The notes below the pieces were generated by a model. The model was not told the DNA's origin and ran no database searches. It saw nothing but the letters and a program-made list of their open reading frames with translations. Source: Caulobacter sp. (lineage in GTDB: Bacteria > Pseudomonadota > Alphaproteobacteria > Caulobacterales > Caulobacteraceae). Taken from it: DNA of 64,000 bases. This document shows, piece by piece, positions 36,708-44,978 of the stretch (the stretch's first letter is position 1; every line of letters starts with the position of its first letter). The DNA lies in assembly GCA_017745235.1 (NCBI GenBank), contig JAGHZU010000003.1:319056-383055 (forward strand), written 5' to 3'. Both the position numbers and the translations under genes were made by a program.

Positions 36708-37475
36708 CTACCGCGTGAAGCTCACCCCGCCGTCCACGGTCACCGCAGAGCCGACGATGTAGTCGCCCGCCCGCGAGGCCAGGAACACCGCCGTGCCGGC
36801 CATGTCCTCTTCGTCGCCGATGCGGCCGGCGGGGATGCGCTGGCTGACGGCGTCGGCATGATCGCGGGCCACCTTGTTCATCTCCGAGGCGAAGGCGCCG
36901 GGCGCGATGCAGCTGACGGCGATGTTCTCGGGCGCCAGGCGGATGGCCATGCGCTTGGTCATGTGCAGCAGGCCGGCCTTGGACGCGCCGTAGGGGTAGG
37001 TCTCGTCCGTCGTCACCGATTGGCCGTCGATCGAGGCGACGTTGATGACCTTGGCCACATGATCCTTGGCGGCGGCGCGCAATTGCGGCGCCAGGGCCTG
37101 GGTCAGGAAGAACGGCGTCTTCATGTTCAGATCCACGACCTTGTCCCAGCCGCTTTCGGGGAACTCGTCGAAGCCCGCGCCCCAGGCCGCGCCAGCGTTG
37201 TTGACCAGAATGTCCAGCTTCTCCTCGCGTTCGGCGATGCGCTTGGCCAGGCCCTGGATCCCTTCCATGGTGGAGATGTCGCCCGGCAGCGAGACGCACT
37301 CGCCATACTGGCTCAGCTCTTCGGCGGCGGCGTCGCAAGCTGCGGCCTTGCGGGCGGTGATGTAGACGCGCTTGGCGCCGTGGGTCAGGAACCCCTTGAC
37401 GATCATTGCGCCGATGCCGCGCGAGCCGCCGGTGACCAGGGCCACGCGGCCGTCGAGGGAAAACAGGTTCTTCAT
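36708..37475 (-). CDS. SDR family NAD(P)-dependent oxidoreductase
   Basis: A 255-residue classical SDR. VALVTGGSRGIGAM gives the cofactor site, ILVNNAGAAWGAGF the NNAG motif, and YPYGASKAGLLHMTKRMA the catalytic Tyr and Lys. The last residues VGSAVTVDGGVSFTR are the usual C-terminal loop. Substrate not readable. It is 12 bases downstream of the nitronate monooxygenase gene on the same strand. Confidence 0.92.
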   Translation of the reverse strand: MKNLFSLDGRVALVTGGSRGIGAMIVKGFLTHGAKRVYITARKAAACDAAAEELSQYGECVSLPGDISTMEGIQGLAKRIAEREEKLDILVNNAGAAWGAGFDEFPESGWDKVVDLNMKTPFFLTQALAPQLRAAAKDHVAKVINVASIDGQSVTTDETYPYGASKAGLLHMTKRMAIRLAPENIAVSCIAPGAFASEMNKVARDHADAVSQRIPAGRIGDEEDMAGTAVFLASRAGDYIVGSAVTVDGGVSFTR

Positions 37476-37487
37476 GGAAGCGTCTTT

Positions 37488-38429
37488 CTAGAAATGGCGG
37501 CCGGCCGCGAGGGCGCCGAGCCGCTGGGTGATGTCGAAGAACTGGGCGACGGTCTCTTCGATGATCTGGGCGGCCGTTCTGACCTCGTCGATCAGGCCCA
37601 CGGTCTGGCCCGCCAGGGCCGGGGCCGCCTCCATGTCGCCGCCGAAATAGACGCCCAGTATGCCTTTCAATGCGTCGGGCGGCATGAGGCCCGCCTCGTG
37701 GATTTCGCGGGTGCGCTCGGACTTCAGGGCGCGGATGCAGGGGCTGGCCTTCTTGTTCAGCACCCAGGTCCCGGTCTCCTTGGACCCCGTGATTGCGGCC
37801 TTGTAGTTGTCGTGCACGGGACTCTCGGCGGCGCTGACGAAGCGCGTGCCCATCTGGACGGCCTCGGCTCCCAGGGCGAAGGCGGCGGCCATGCCGCGTC
37901 CGTCGCAAATGCCGCCGGCGGCGATCAGCGGCACATCGACCCGCGCCCTGATCGCCTGCAGCAGCACCAAGGTCGAAACCTCCTCGGGGTTCTTGAAGCC
38001 GCCGCCCTCGGCGCCTTCCACCACCAGGCCGTCCACGCCCGCCTCGACGCACTTCACCGCGGCGTCGACGGTCGGCACGGCGTGGTAGACCACGATGCCG
38101 GCGTCCTTCAGCGGTCCGACGAACTTGGCTGGACTGCCGGCCGAGGTGGTGACGAACTTCACCCCGCTCTCGCAGACGAAGCGCAGCATCGCGTCGTCGC
38201 GCAGGAACAGGATCGGCAGGTTCACTCCGAACGGCAGGCCGCTGTCGGCCATCTTGCGGATCTCGGCCTTGCAGTTCTCGGTCTCGCCGGACGAAGTCTC
38301 GATGATCCCCAGACCGCCCGCCCGCGACACCGCCGAGGCCAGCGGATAGCGCGCGATCCAGCCCATCGGGGCCTGGACGATCGGATACCTGGCCCCCGTA
38401 TGGGCCAGAACGCGGTTGGTCTGGCTCAT
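37488..38429 (-). CDS. Nitronate monooxygenase family protein (FMN)
   Basis: A 313-residue FMN-dependent TIM barrel of the NMO/2-nitropropane dioxygenase family. Visible: PIVQAPMGWIARYPLASAVSRAGGLG, VDGLVVEGAEGGGF and PLIAAGGICDGRGMAAAFALGAEAVQMGTRF (phosphate-binding loop). Physiological substrates of many members are unsettled; enoyl reductase-like roles are possible. Overlaps the upstream quinone reductase-like gene by ATGA, and leads into the SDR gene. Confidence 0.9.
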   Translation of the reverse strand: MSQTNRVLAHTGARYPIVQAPMGWIARYPLASAVSRAGGLGIIETSSGETENCKAEIRKMADSGLPFGVNLPILFLRDDAMLRFVCESGVKFVTTSAGSPAKFVGPLKDAGIVVYHAVPTVDAAVKCVEAGVDGLVVEGAEGGGFKNPEEVSTLVLLQAIRARVDVPLIAAGGICDGRGMAAAFALGAEAVQMGTRFVSAAESPVHDNYKAAITGSKETGTWVLNKKASPCIRALKSERTREIHEAGLMPPDALKGILGVYFGGDMEAAPALAGQTVGLIDEVRTAAQIIEETVAQFFDITQRLGALAAGRHF

Positions 38430-39388
38430 GGGATCAGCAGCACCCGGCCCACGGCCTGGCGGCTCTCGATATAGGCGTGGGCTGCGGCGGCCTCCGACAG
38501 CGGGAAGGTGCGGTCGATCACCACCTCCAACTCGCCGCGCGCCGCCTCGTCGATCAATTGCTGGATCATGTCATGCACGCGGTCGGTCATGATCTCAGCC
38601 CCCAGGAAAACCCCCGTCAGGCTGCGGTTGCCGGCCATGAGCGAACTGACGTCCACCTTCATCGGCTCGCGCCCGGCGTTGCCGACCAGAGAGATGCGCC
38701 CACGATAGCCCAGGGCGGCCAGACTGCCCTGCAGCGTGGCCCCGCCCACCGGATCGACCACCAGGTCCACGCCCTTGCCGGCGGTGAGCTTCATCACCTG
38801 TTCGACCAGATCGTCGCGGCCGTAGTTGATCCCATGGTCCATGCCCAGCGCCTTCAGCCGCTCCAGCCTTGTATCGCTCGAGGCCGACGCCAGGACCGTG
38901 GCCCCTGCCCGCTTGGCCAGCTGGATCGCGGCGATGCCCACCGCGCCCGCGCCGGCCTGGACCAGCACGGTCTCACCGGCTTTCAGCCGCCCCGCACCGA
39001 ACAGGCATTCGTGCGCCGTGCCGAACGGCACAGGTATGGCGGCGGCCTTGCGAACGTCGAAGCCGTCCGGGATCGGCCACGCGTTGCGGGCCGGAACGCT
39101 GCGCAGTTCCGCATGCGAGCCGAAGGCGTTCACCGTCACCACCTTCTGGCCGACCTTCAGGTGGGAGACCTCGGCCCCCACCTCGACGATCTCGCCCGCC
39201 GCCTGGTAGCCGACGATGTGCGGACTGCCCGCCATCGCGCCGCCGCCGCGGTTGAGGGTGTCGCCGCCCTCGATGCTGACGGCCTCGACACGGATCACCA
39301 CGCCCTGCGGATGGCCGGGCGGATCGGCGACGTCCTCGTAGCGCAGGACGTCCGGCGCACCGGTTTCGTAATAGACGGCGGCCTTCAT
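38426..39388 (-). CDS. Zinc-independent quinone oxidoreductase/alcohol dehydrogenase (MDR)
   Basis: A 320-residue medium-chain reductase. It starts MKAAVYYETGAPDVLRYEDV and has LVQAGAGAVGIAAIQLAKRAGATVLAS (NADPH site) and VVDPVGGATLQGSLAALGYRGRISLVG. The Zn-binding Cys set is absent, as in quinone oxidoreductases (QOR). Translationally coupled to the nitronate monooxygenase gene; likely one operon with the serine hydrolase (45 bases upstream). Confidence 0.92.
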   Translation of the reverse strand: MKAAVYYETGAPDVLRYEDVADPPGHPQGVVIRVEAVSIEGGDTLNRGGGAMAGSPHIVGYQAAGEIVEVGAEVSHLKVGQKVVTVNAFGSHAELRSVPARNAWPIPDGFDVRKAAAIPVPFGTAHECLFGAGRLKAGETVLVQAGAGAVGIAAIQLAKRAGATVLASASSDTRLERLKALGMDHGINYGRDDLVEQVMKLTAGKGVDLVVDPVGGATLQGSLAALGYRGRISLVGNAGREPMKVDVSSLMAGNRSLTGVFLGAEIMTDRVHDMIQQLIDEAARGELEVVIDRTFPLSEAAAAHAYIESRQAVGRVLLIP

Positions 39389-39433
39389 CGGCCCCTCCCT
39401 GATGAGCTTTGTCGTTGGCCCGGAACGGGCGGG

Positions 39434-40756
39434 TTACTTCGCCGGATCGACCAGAGCCTGGTAAACCAGCGTGGCGGCGTCGGCGTCGATCCGGGCCAGG
39501 GCGGCGTCGGCCTCCTTGCCCAGGATGTGGATCATGCCCAGCATGAAGAGGTCGTTCTTCGGGTCGATCCAGAACCAGGTCCCGGCCGCTCCGCCCCAGC
39601 TATAGCTGCCCTCGCCCTGCAGCGTGCCTGCGCGGGCGGGGTTGGCGATCACCGCGAAGTCCAGGCCGAAACCCACGCCCCGGGCTGGCGAGAACGCCGC
39701 GCCCGGCGCCCCCATGACCACGTCGGACAGGTGATTTGCCGCCATCAGCTTGATCGTGCTCGGCGCCAGAATCCGCGCCCCGTCCAGCTCGCCACCGTTC
39801 AGCAGCATCTGTGCGAAGCGCGCGTAATCGTCGGTGGTCGAGACCAGTCCGCCGCCGCCCGAGGCCACGGCCGGCGGCTTGGTGACATCCAGCACCATGA
39901 AGCTGTCGGCTGGAACCAGCTTCCGCGTCTTGGGATCGATCATGTACAGCGCCGCCAGGCGCTCGGCCTTGGCGGGGGGAGTCCAAAACGCCGTGTCGGT
40001 CATCTTGAGCGGCTGAAAGATCCGCGCGCGCATGAAATCGGCCAGGCTCATGCCCGACAGGCGTTCGACGATCAGGCCCTGCAGATCGACGGCGACGCTA
40101 TAGCGCCACTCCGTTCCCGGCTGGCTGGCCAGGGGCAGCTTGGCCAGGCGGGCCAGGAACTCGTCGGGGGTCTTCGAGCCCAGCAGGCCGCTGTCGCGAT
40201 AGGCCTTCTCGACCGGCTGGTCGGTGCGCAGGCCGTAGGCGAAGCCGCCGGTGTGGCTCATGATCTCGCGCATGGTCGGCGGCCGCGAGACAGGTTCGGT
40301 GATGAAACTGCCGTCGGGGTTCTGCCCCTTGTAGACCTTGAGGTCGGCCAGCTCCGGCAGGTACTTGGTCACCGGATCGTCCAGACGCCACTTGCCCTCT
40401 TCGAAGAGGATCATCATGGCCACGCCCGTGACCGGCTTGGTCTGGGAGTAGATGCGGAAGATCGTGTCCTTGGTCATCGGCGCACCGCCGACGGCCTTCT
40501 TCCCGTAGGTCTGGAACGAGACCACCTTGCCGTGGCGGGCCACCAGGGTTGTCGCCCCGGGCAGGTGACCTTGATCGACCAACCCTTGCATGAAGGCGTC
40601 CAGGCGCTTGAGACGCTCGGCCGAGAAGCCCTCGGCCTCGGGCGCGGCGGCGGACAGGACGGGCGCGACGGGCGCAGACCATGCCGCGCCGGGAGCCCAC
40701 CCGCCCGTCAGGGCCAGGGCGGCCAAAGCCCCCGCCATCGTCCGCGTCATCCGCAT
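39434..40756 (-). CDS. Serine hydrolase (beta-lactamase class C-like), exported
   Basis: A 440-residue protein with signal peptide (MTRTMAGALAALALTGGWAPGAAWSA). SxxK nucleophile in IFRIYSQTKPVTGVAMM, WRYSVAVD as the YxN-like motif, and GGGLVSTTDDYARFAQMLLNGG typical of the family. It resembles esterases of the EstB or carboxylesterase VIII kind rather than a true beta-lactamase. ATG 40756 is preferred. First gene of the leftward block that includes MDR, NMO and SDR. Confidence 0.9.
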   Translation of the reverse strand: MRMTRTMAGALAALALTGGWAPGAAWSAPVAPVLSAAAPEAEGFSAERLKRLDAFMQGLVDQGHLPGATTLVARHGKVVSFQTYGKKAVGGAPMTKDTIFRIYSQTKPVTGVAMMILFEEGKWRLDDPVTKYLPELADLKVYKGQNPDGSFITEPVSRPPTMREIMSHTGGFAYGLRTDQPVEKAYRDSGLLGSKTPDEFLARLAKLPLASQPGTEWRYSVAVDLQGLIVERLSGMSLADFMRARIFQPLKMTDTAFWTPPAKAERLAALYMIDPKTRKLVPADSFMVLDVTKPPAVASGGGGLVSTTDDYARFAQMLLNGGELDGARILAPSTIKLMAANHLSDVVMGAPGAAFSPARGVGFGLDFAVIANPARAGTLQGEGSYSWGGAAGTWFWIDPKNDLFMLGMIHILGKEADAALARIDADAATLVYQALVDPAK

Positions 40757-40882
40757 CGCGCCCTCCCGAACACTTGTTTGAGAGCACCTTAACGCGCTTT
40801 GGCCATCCGGCAATGGCCGCAAGCCCATTGCCCGCGACCCGTCCTTGCGGCTAAGGAAGACGCCCGCGTCGACACGGCGCTG

Positions 40883-40957
40883 GCCGGATTAGCACAGCGG
40901 TAGTGCAGCGGTTTTGTAAACCGAAGGTCGCGGGTTCGATCCCTGCATCCGGCACCA
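40883..40957 (+). tRNA. tRNA-Thr (anticodon TGT)
   Basis: Acceptor arms GCCGGAT/ATCCGGC pair fully, D arm GCACAGCGGTAGTGC, anticodon loop TTTGTAA with TGT, T arm CGGGTTCGATCCCTG and encoded CCA (40955-40957). One mismatch lies at the outer anticodon pair (G-A). It reads ACA threonine codons. Confidence 0.95.
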
Positions 40958-40994
40958 CACTTCTTCAAACGTCGAACGCGATATGGCCTGGCGC

Positions 40995-41456
40995 CTAACG
41001 CACCAGCCGCCGGGCTAGACATTGCGCGCCCGCCACGGCGTCGCGCCAGGTGATGTCGAAGCCGGCGGCGTCGCCGTAATAGGGATCCGCCACGCTTTTG
41101 CCGACGCGCCCCTCGACCGCATCGAGCAGCAGCGACAGTTCGGCGGTCGCGTCGGCCGGAGCGATCCGCTTGAGGTCGGCCAGGTTGTCGCGATCCAGCG
41201 CCACGATGTGGGTGAAGCGGCGGAAGTCGTCCGGGGTGACCTTGCGAGCCTGGTAATGACCGATCTCGACGCCGTTGCGGCGCGCCACGGCCTGCGCGCG
41301 ACTGTCCGGCGGATCGCCGGCGTGCCAGCCGCCCGTGCCAGCGGAGTCGACCTCCACCGCCAGCCCCAGCCGCTCGGCCTCCTGGCGGAAAGCCGCTTCG
41401 GCCAGGGGGGAGCGACAAATGTTGCCCAGGCAGACGAAAAGGACGGCGGGCTTCAC
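40995..41456 (-). CDS. Low-molecular-weight protein-tyrosine phosphatase
   Basis: A 153-residue enzyme with the P-loop VLFVCLGNICRSPLAEAA (C9 nucleophile and R15, CX5R) and general acid in ADPYYG. GTG start at 41456, overlapping the stop of the preceding 74-residue protein as GTGA. Targets are unknown; a role in polysaccharide or arsenate handling is possible but no such genes are adjacent. The tail ends in GAQCLARRLVR. Confidence 0.93.
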   Translation of the reverse strand: MKPAVLFVCLGNICRSPLAEAAFRQEAERLGLAVEVDSAGTGGWHAGDPPDSRAQAVARRNGVEIGHYQARKVTPDDFRRFTHIVALDRDNLADLKRIAPADATAELSLLLDAVEGRVGKSVADPYYGDAAGFDITWRDAVAGAQCLARRLVR

Positions 41457-41677
41457 GCGCCCAGCAGCGCCTCGAAGCGGGCCACGTTCTCGGTCAGCCA
41501 GAGCTCCAGGCGCTCCAACTCGCTGATGTGGGTGTCGGTCACGTCCTGCGTCTCGCCCTCGGCGGTCTTGGCGTGGACCTTGGTCTCGCCCGAGCGCAGA
41601 CCGCCCAGGCGCGCGCCCAGGGCGTCGAGTTCCTCGCGGTGCCGCTCGATCAGGCTCTTCAGCTCCGACTGGTTCAT
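41453..41677 (-). CDS. Small coiled-coil protein coupled to the phosphatase
   Basis: A 74-residue soluble protein, strongly charged, with heptad-like stretches LKSLIERHREELDALGARLGGL and ISELERLELWLTENVARFEALL, so it is likely helical or coiled-coil. No family known to me. Its GTGA stop overlap with the phosphatase gene suggests the two are made together, perhaps as partners. Confidence 0.75.
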   Translation of the reverse strand: MNQSELKSLIERHREELDALGARLGGLRSGETKVHAKTAEGETQDVTDTHISELERLELWLTENVARFEALLGA

Positions 41678-41758
41678 CTCGACTCTCCGTACGCACGCGG
41701 CTCGATTCCGCCGCCCATCTTAGAACTCCGCCGCACGGGCGTCGATCATGCGGCTTGA

Positions 41759-42295
41759 AGGTTCGCCGACGCGGAGGCGGCCTTCGCCTGGCTACTGGAA
41801 AAGGCCGCATCGCCGGGCGTCGGCATCGCGCGCGTGGGCGTGGCGGGCGACTCGGCCGGCGCCTATCTGGCCGCGCCCCTGGCCGCTGCCCATCCCCGCG
41901 CAGTCCGCACGCAAGCCCTGCTCTTTCCCCTGGTCCAACTGGACGACGCGACGTGGTCGCAGACCGTGCTTCGCGACTCCCGCGTGGTGGGCCGGCTGGC
42001 CGTGGCCTACATCAACGCCCAGATGGCCGGCGTCGCCGCGCCCTCGCTGCTGCACGCCGTCAACGCGCGCACCCCGCCTACCCTGATGATCGGCTGCACG
42101 CACCTGGACCCTGTCCATCCCGACGTCGAGCGCTACGCCCAGGCCCTGCGGACGGCCGGCGTGCCGGTCGAACTGACGGTCTATCCCACCCAGGCGCATG
42201 GCTTCGGCAACATGACCCATGTCTCGCCCGTCGCCGTCCAGGCTATCGACACGCTTGGCGCCCGCCTGGGCGAGGCGCTACGAGACGGGGGATGA
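41759..42295 (+). pseudogene. Alpha/beta hydrolase fragment, 5'-truncated
   Basis: The frame from 41759 reads RFADAEAAFAWLLEKAAS and then VGIARVGVAGDSAGAYLA, the nucleophile elbow GDSAG of HSL-type esterases, and continues to HLDPVHPDVERYAQALR and VYPTQAHGFGN with the acid and His. The first half, including the HGGG oxyanion motif, is missing: a TGA at 41756-41758 stands right before the homology, and no ATG begins it. A GTG at 41834 could start a ~153-residue remnant. Probably a decayed esterase; its stop overlaps the next gene by ATGA. Confidence 0.75.
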
Positions 42296-42750
42296 GCACC
42301 ACGATCTACATCGACGCCGACGCCTGCCCCGTAAAGGACGAGGTCTACAAGGTGGCCGCGCGCTACGGCCTGAAGACCTTCGTAGTCTCCAACAGCTGGA
42401 TCCGCGTGCCCCAGACCCCGGCCGTCGAGCAGATCGTGGTCGACGCTGGTCCCGACATCGCCGACGACTGGATCGCCGAACGCGCCGGGCCGGGCGACGT
42501 GGTCGTCACCAACGACATTCCCCTGGCCGATCGGGTGCTGAAAGCCGGCGGACAGGCGCTGGGCGCCAACGGCCGTTCGTTCACGGCCGATACGATCGGC
42601 TCGGCCCTGGCCTCGCGGATGATCGGCGAGCACCTGCGCTCGATGGGCGAGGTCACGCGCGGTCCCGCCGCCTTCGGCCCCGCCGATCGCTCGCGCTTTC
42701 TCCAGGCGCTGGACCAAGCCGTGGTCAAGGCCCGCCGCGTGGTCCGATGA
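42292..42750 (+). CDS. YaiI/YqxD family protein (DUF188, PIN-like)
   Basis: A 152-residue cytosolic protein of the UPF0178 family with the signature IYIDADACPVKDEVYKVAAR and DVVVTNDIPLADRVLKAGG. The acidic residues resemble a PIN-like nuclease site, but no activity is established. ATG 42292 overlaps the hydrolase remnant stop; the arfB start overlaps its own stop (ATGA), so arfB is coupled. Confidence 0.92.
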   Translation: MSTTIYIDADACPVKDEVYKVAARYGLKTFVVSNSWIRVPQTPAVEQIVVDAGPDIADDWIAERAGPGDVVVTNDIPLADRVLKAGGQALGANGRSFTADTIGSALASRMIGEHLRSMGEVTRGPAAFGPADRSRFLQALDQAVVKARRVVR

Positions 42751-43169
42751 TCGAGATCACCTCCTGGCTGCGCATCGACGAGGACGAGATCGTCGAGAAG
42801 GCTACGCGCGCCTCAGGTCCAGGCGGCCAGCACGTCAACAAGACCTCGACGGCGATCGAGCTACGCTTCGACGTGCGCAACTCCCCGACCCTGCCCGAGG
42901 ACGTCAAGACGCGACTGGAAGCCCTGGCCGGGAGCCGCCTGACCCAGGACGGGGTGCTAGTGCTGTTCGCCCAGGGCAGCCGCTCGCAAGAGATGAACCG
43001 CCAGGACGCCCGCGCGCGACTTGTCGAGCTGATCCGCCGCGCCACCGAAAAGCCCAAGCCACGCCGCGCGACCAAGCCGACCTATTCCAGCAAGCTGAAA
43101 CGACTGGAGACAAAGGCCAAGCGGTCGGGGGTCAAGAGCGCGCGCGGTCGCCCTCGTCTGGACGATTGA
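42747..43169 (+). CDS. arfB: Alternative ribosome-rescue peptidyl-tRNA hydrolase ArfB
   Basis: A 140-residue release-factor-like protein with the catalytic GGQ motif in ASGPGGQHVNKTSTAIEL and a basic, flexible C-terminal tail (KPKPRRATKPTYSSKLKRLE) that enters the mRNA channel of stalled ribosomes. It rescues nonstop complexes independently of tmRNA. In Caulobacter ArfB backs up trans-translation; smpB is also in this window (51385). Confidence 0.95.
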   Translation: MIEITSWLRIDEDEIVEKATRASGPGGQHVNKTSTAIELRFDVRNSPTLPEDVKTRLEALAGSRLTQDGVLVLFAQGSRSQEMNRQDARARLVELIRRATEKPKPRRATKPTYSSKLKRLETKAKRSGVKSARGRPRLDD

Positions 43170-43172
43170 AGC

Positions 43173-43697
43173 CTACCCTCGCTCCCAGGGCGCCAGGTGC
43201 GGGGGCGGACCATAGGACAGGATCTCGTGCGCCCATTCCGGCTCGTTGATCAGGCCGCCCAGCATCTTCTGCAGATAGGTGGCGAGGTTCGTCTGCTCCT
43301 CCTCGGTCAGTTCAGAGCAGACTTCCTGGTTGATCGGATGGATGTCCTCACGAACCTTGGCCAGGATTTCGTGGCCGGCCTGGGTCAGGCGCACCACGAC
43401 CTTGCGGCGGTCCGAGGCCTGGGTCCCGCGCTCGACCAAACCGTCGCGGATCAGGCCGTCGACCGATCGGGTCAGGGTGGTGCGGTCAGCCGCCGACAGT
43501 CGCGCCAAACGCGTCATCGAGCATTCGCCGAAGCGCGCCAGCGAGGCCAGCGCAACCCATTTGCCGAAGTTCAGCCCATGCTGGGCGATGCAGTCGGCCG
43601 CCAGAGCGCGCCGATGCTGTTCCGTCTGATACATCAGATAGCTGACATAGGCAGGCAACGGCAAACCGTGGCCCTCCCCCTGGTCAAAATCTGACAT
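43173..43697 (-). CDS. MarR family transcriptional regulator
   Basis: A 174-residue regulator with winged helix-turn-helix: FGKWVALASLARFGECSMTRLARLSAADRTTLTRSVDGLIRDGLVERG, then DRRKVVVRLTQAGHEILAKV (the wing DRRK and the TxxG are typical). ATG 43697 is used; starts at 43712 or beyond would add a short Met/Gly tail. A 7-bp hairpin sits upstream at 43758. No adjacent efflux gene gives its target. Confidence 0.9.
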   Translation of the reverse strand: MSDFDQGEGHGLPLPAYVSYLMYQTEQHRRALAADCIAQHGLNFGKWVALASLARFGECSMTRLARLSAADRTTLTRSVDGLIRDGLVERGTQASDRRKVVVRLTQAGHEILAKVREDIHPINQEVCSELTEEEQTNLATYLQKMLGGLINEPEWAHEILSYGPPPHLAPWERG

Positions 43698-43757
43698 GGT
43701 TCCCCCCATGCCGCCGGGCGTCTTCATGTCACAAGCTGAGCCGTCGCACAATCACGG

Positions 43758-43775
43758 CGCGCGGAAAGCCGCGCG
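43758..43775. other. CGCGCGG/CCGCGCG hairpin upstream of marR-type gene
   Basis: A perfect 7-bp GC stem with an AAAG loop, 61 bases upstream of the MarR start. No T tract follows on either strand, so it is not a normal terminator. Whether it is a regulator site is unknown. Confidence 0.3.
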
Positions 43776-43888
43776 TTCGCGCCCGAATGCACATTTTGGA
43801 AACTCCCCGCGCCGTTCCCCATGGCGCGAACGGCGGGAGAGCGCCGTTCGGAACGGTTAACGGAACTCCACGGCTACGGTTCCAGACA

Positions 43889-43919
43889 AAAGCCCCGCGA
43901 ACCGGGTTCGCGGGGCTTT
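43889..43919. terminator. Bidirectional intrinsic terminator
   Basis: A 14-bp perfect stem AAAGCCCCGCGAAC/GTTCGCGGGGCTTT with a CGG loop. A and T tails on both sides allow use in both directions. It terminates the leftward 44198-43958 operon. Confidence 0.85.
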
Positions 43920-43957
43920 GGGTCTTGGTGGATCACCGGCCGTCGGCCGGACCCGGT

Positions 43958-44176
43958 CTAGTTCTGGGCGGCGTTGCGCGCCCGCCCTCGCGACAGCCAG
44001 TCGTCCGGATAGGTCTCACGCACGACGATCGACTTGAACTGGCCCACGGGGATGCGGGTGTTCTCGCCCGGATTGAGATCGCGCGAGATCGAATGCCCCG
44101 CGAACTCCTCGATGATGGTGATCACCTGGCTGCTGCCGGCGATGTTCTCGATGAAGACCATATTCATTGGCGTCAT
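43958..44176 (-). CDS. Small hypothetical protein downstream of the GcrA-family gene
   Basis: A 72-residue protein, no signal peptide. It reads MVFIENIAGSSQVITIIEEFAG then GENTRIPVGQFKSIVVRETYPDDW, a beta-rich layout. ATG 44176 is the first start; ATG 44167 is better placed relative to GGA and may be the true one. It follows the GcrA-family gene by 21 bases and precedes a strong terminator, so it is the last gene of that transcript. Function unknown. Confidence 0.7.
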   Translation of the reverse strand: MTPMNMVFIENIAGSSQVITIIEEFAGHSISRDLNPGENTRIPVGQFKSIVVRETYPDDWLSRGRARNAAQN

Positions 44177-44197
44177 TCCGGAGATCGGGTTCGCGGC

Positions 44198-44689
44198 TCA
44201 GGCGGTATGCAGTTCGATCGCGTTGGGGCGACGGCTCCAGGCCTTCATGTCGGCCGGGCTCTGCAGCTTGCGGAAGGCGCCGCGGGCGTGGTCTTCGCAA
44301 TACGACCCACGGGGAGACATCTTCTCCCGGCCGCAGAAGCCGAAGTCCATCGAGTCCGGATTGCCGATCGGCCAGCGGCACGAGTGGGTCGAAAGGCCCA
44401 GGATGTTGGCGGTCGGCTCCAGCTCGACCAGTTCGACCACGCGGATCGATTGGCGGGGCGCGGCGGGGACGGCGTCGCGAACCACTCGGGCTCGCGGCGT
44501 ACGGACGATGGCGCGAGCGGTTGTCCGGGGACGGACGGGCGTCTCGCGGACGGTGATGCCCAGGCGGTGGATCTTGCCGATCACGGCGCTTCGGCTAACG
44601 CCCCCCAGTTGTCGAGCCACTTGGCTCGCGCTCAGCCCCTCGAGCCACAGCTTACGAAGCGTGGCGGTCCGCTCTTCGTTCCAGTCCAT
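44198..44689 (-). CDS. GcrA family cell-cycle regulator
   Basis: A 163-residue protein with the GcrA helix-turn-helix MDWNEERTATLRKLWLEGLSA followed by ASQVARQLGGVSRSAVIGKIHRLG (residues ~18-45), a basic Pro/Arg linker, and the C-terminal zinc-like part HSCRWPIG...FGFCGREKMSPRGSYCEDHARGAF that contacts sigma factor in GcrA. GcrA acts at CcrM-methylated promoters. The linker is shorter than in the canonical protein as I recall it, so this may be gcrA itself or a paralog; I leave the symbol open. Confidence 0.85.
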   Translation of the reverse strand: MDWNEERTATLRKLWLEGLSASQVARQLGGVSRSAVIGKIHRLGITVRETPVRPRTTARAIVRTPRARVVRDAVPAAPRQSIRVVELVELEPTANILGLSTHSCRWPIGNPDSMDFGFCGREKMSPRGSYCEDHARGAFRKLQSPADMKAWSRRPNAIELHTA

Positions 44690-44866
44690 GATCTGGCTTC
44701 CATCCCGAACCGAGGCAGCCCCCTCGGCCCCATCTGCGTACGTTTATGGTTAATTGCGGTCAATTTTTTATGTGCAGACCCACGGTTTGCAATCGGGCAT
44801 TTTATCTTTTCAATCTGTAGGATAGCGGTCGTTGTCGCAGGGCGTTCTCCGAACTGTGGCGAGACA

Positions 44867-44890
44867 TTGACGGAATAACGACGTTATATA
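44867..44890 (+). promoter_or_regulatory. Candidate promoter with operator-like dyad before the cytochrome gene
   Basis: TTGACG (44867-44872) and TATATA (44885-44890) are spaced by 12 bases as in Caulobacter promoters. Inside them lies a perfect dyad ATAACG-A-CGTTAT (44875-44887), the position for a repressor site. It lies ~89 bases upstream of the start at 44979, in a 289-base AT-rich stretch. Confidence 0.4.
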
Positions 44891-44978
44891 TTGGATTGTC
44901 CGACCCATAAGTGGGCAGGAAAATGAATGCGGCGCCGCGACGCAGAGCTTGCGGCATAGTGTCAGTCGGGGATCGTAG

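Noticed and set aside
38477..40792. Antisense open frame over the MDR and serine hydrolase genes
   Set aside because: No recognisable domain; both opposite genes have clear family motifs and proper starts.
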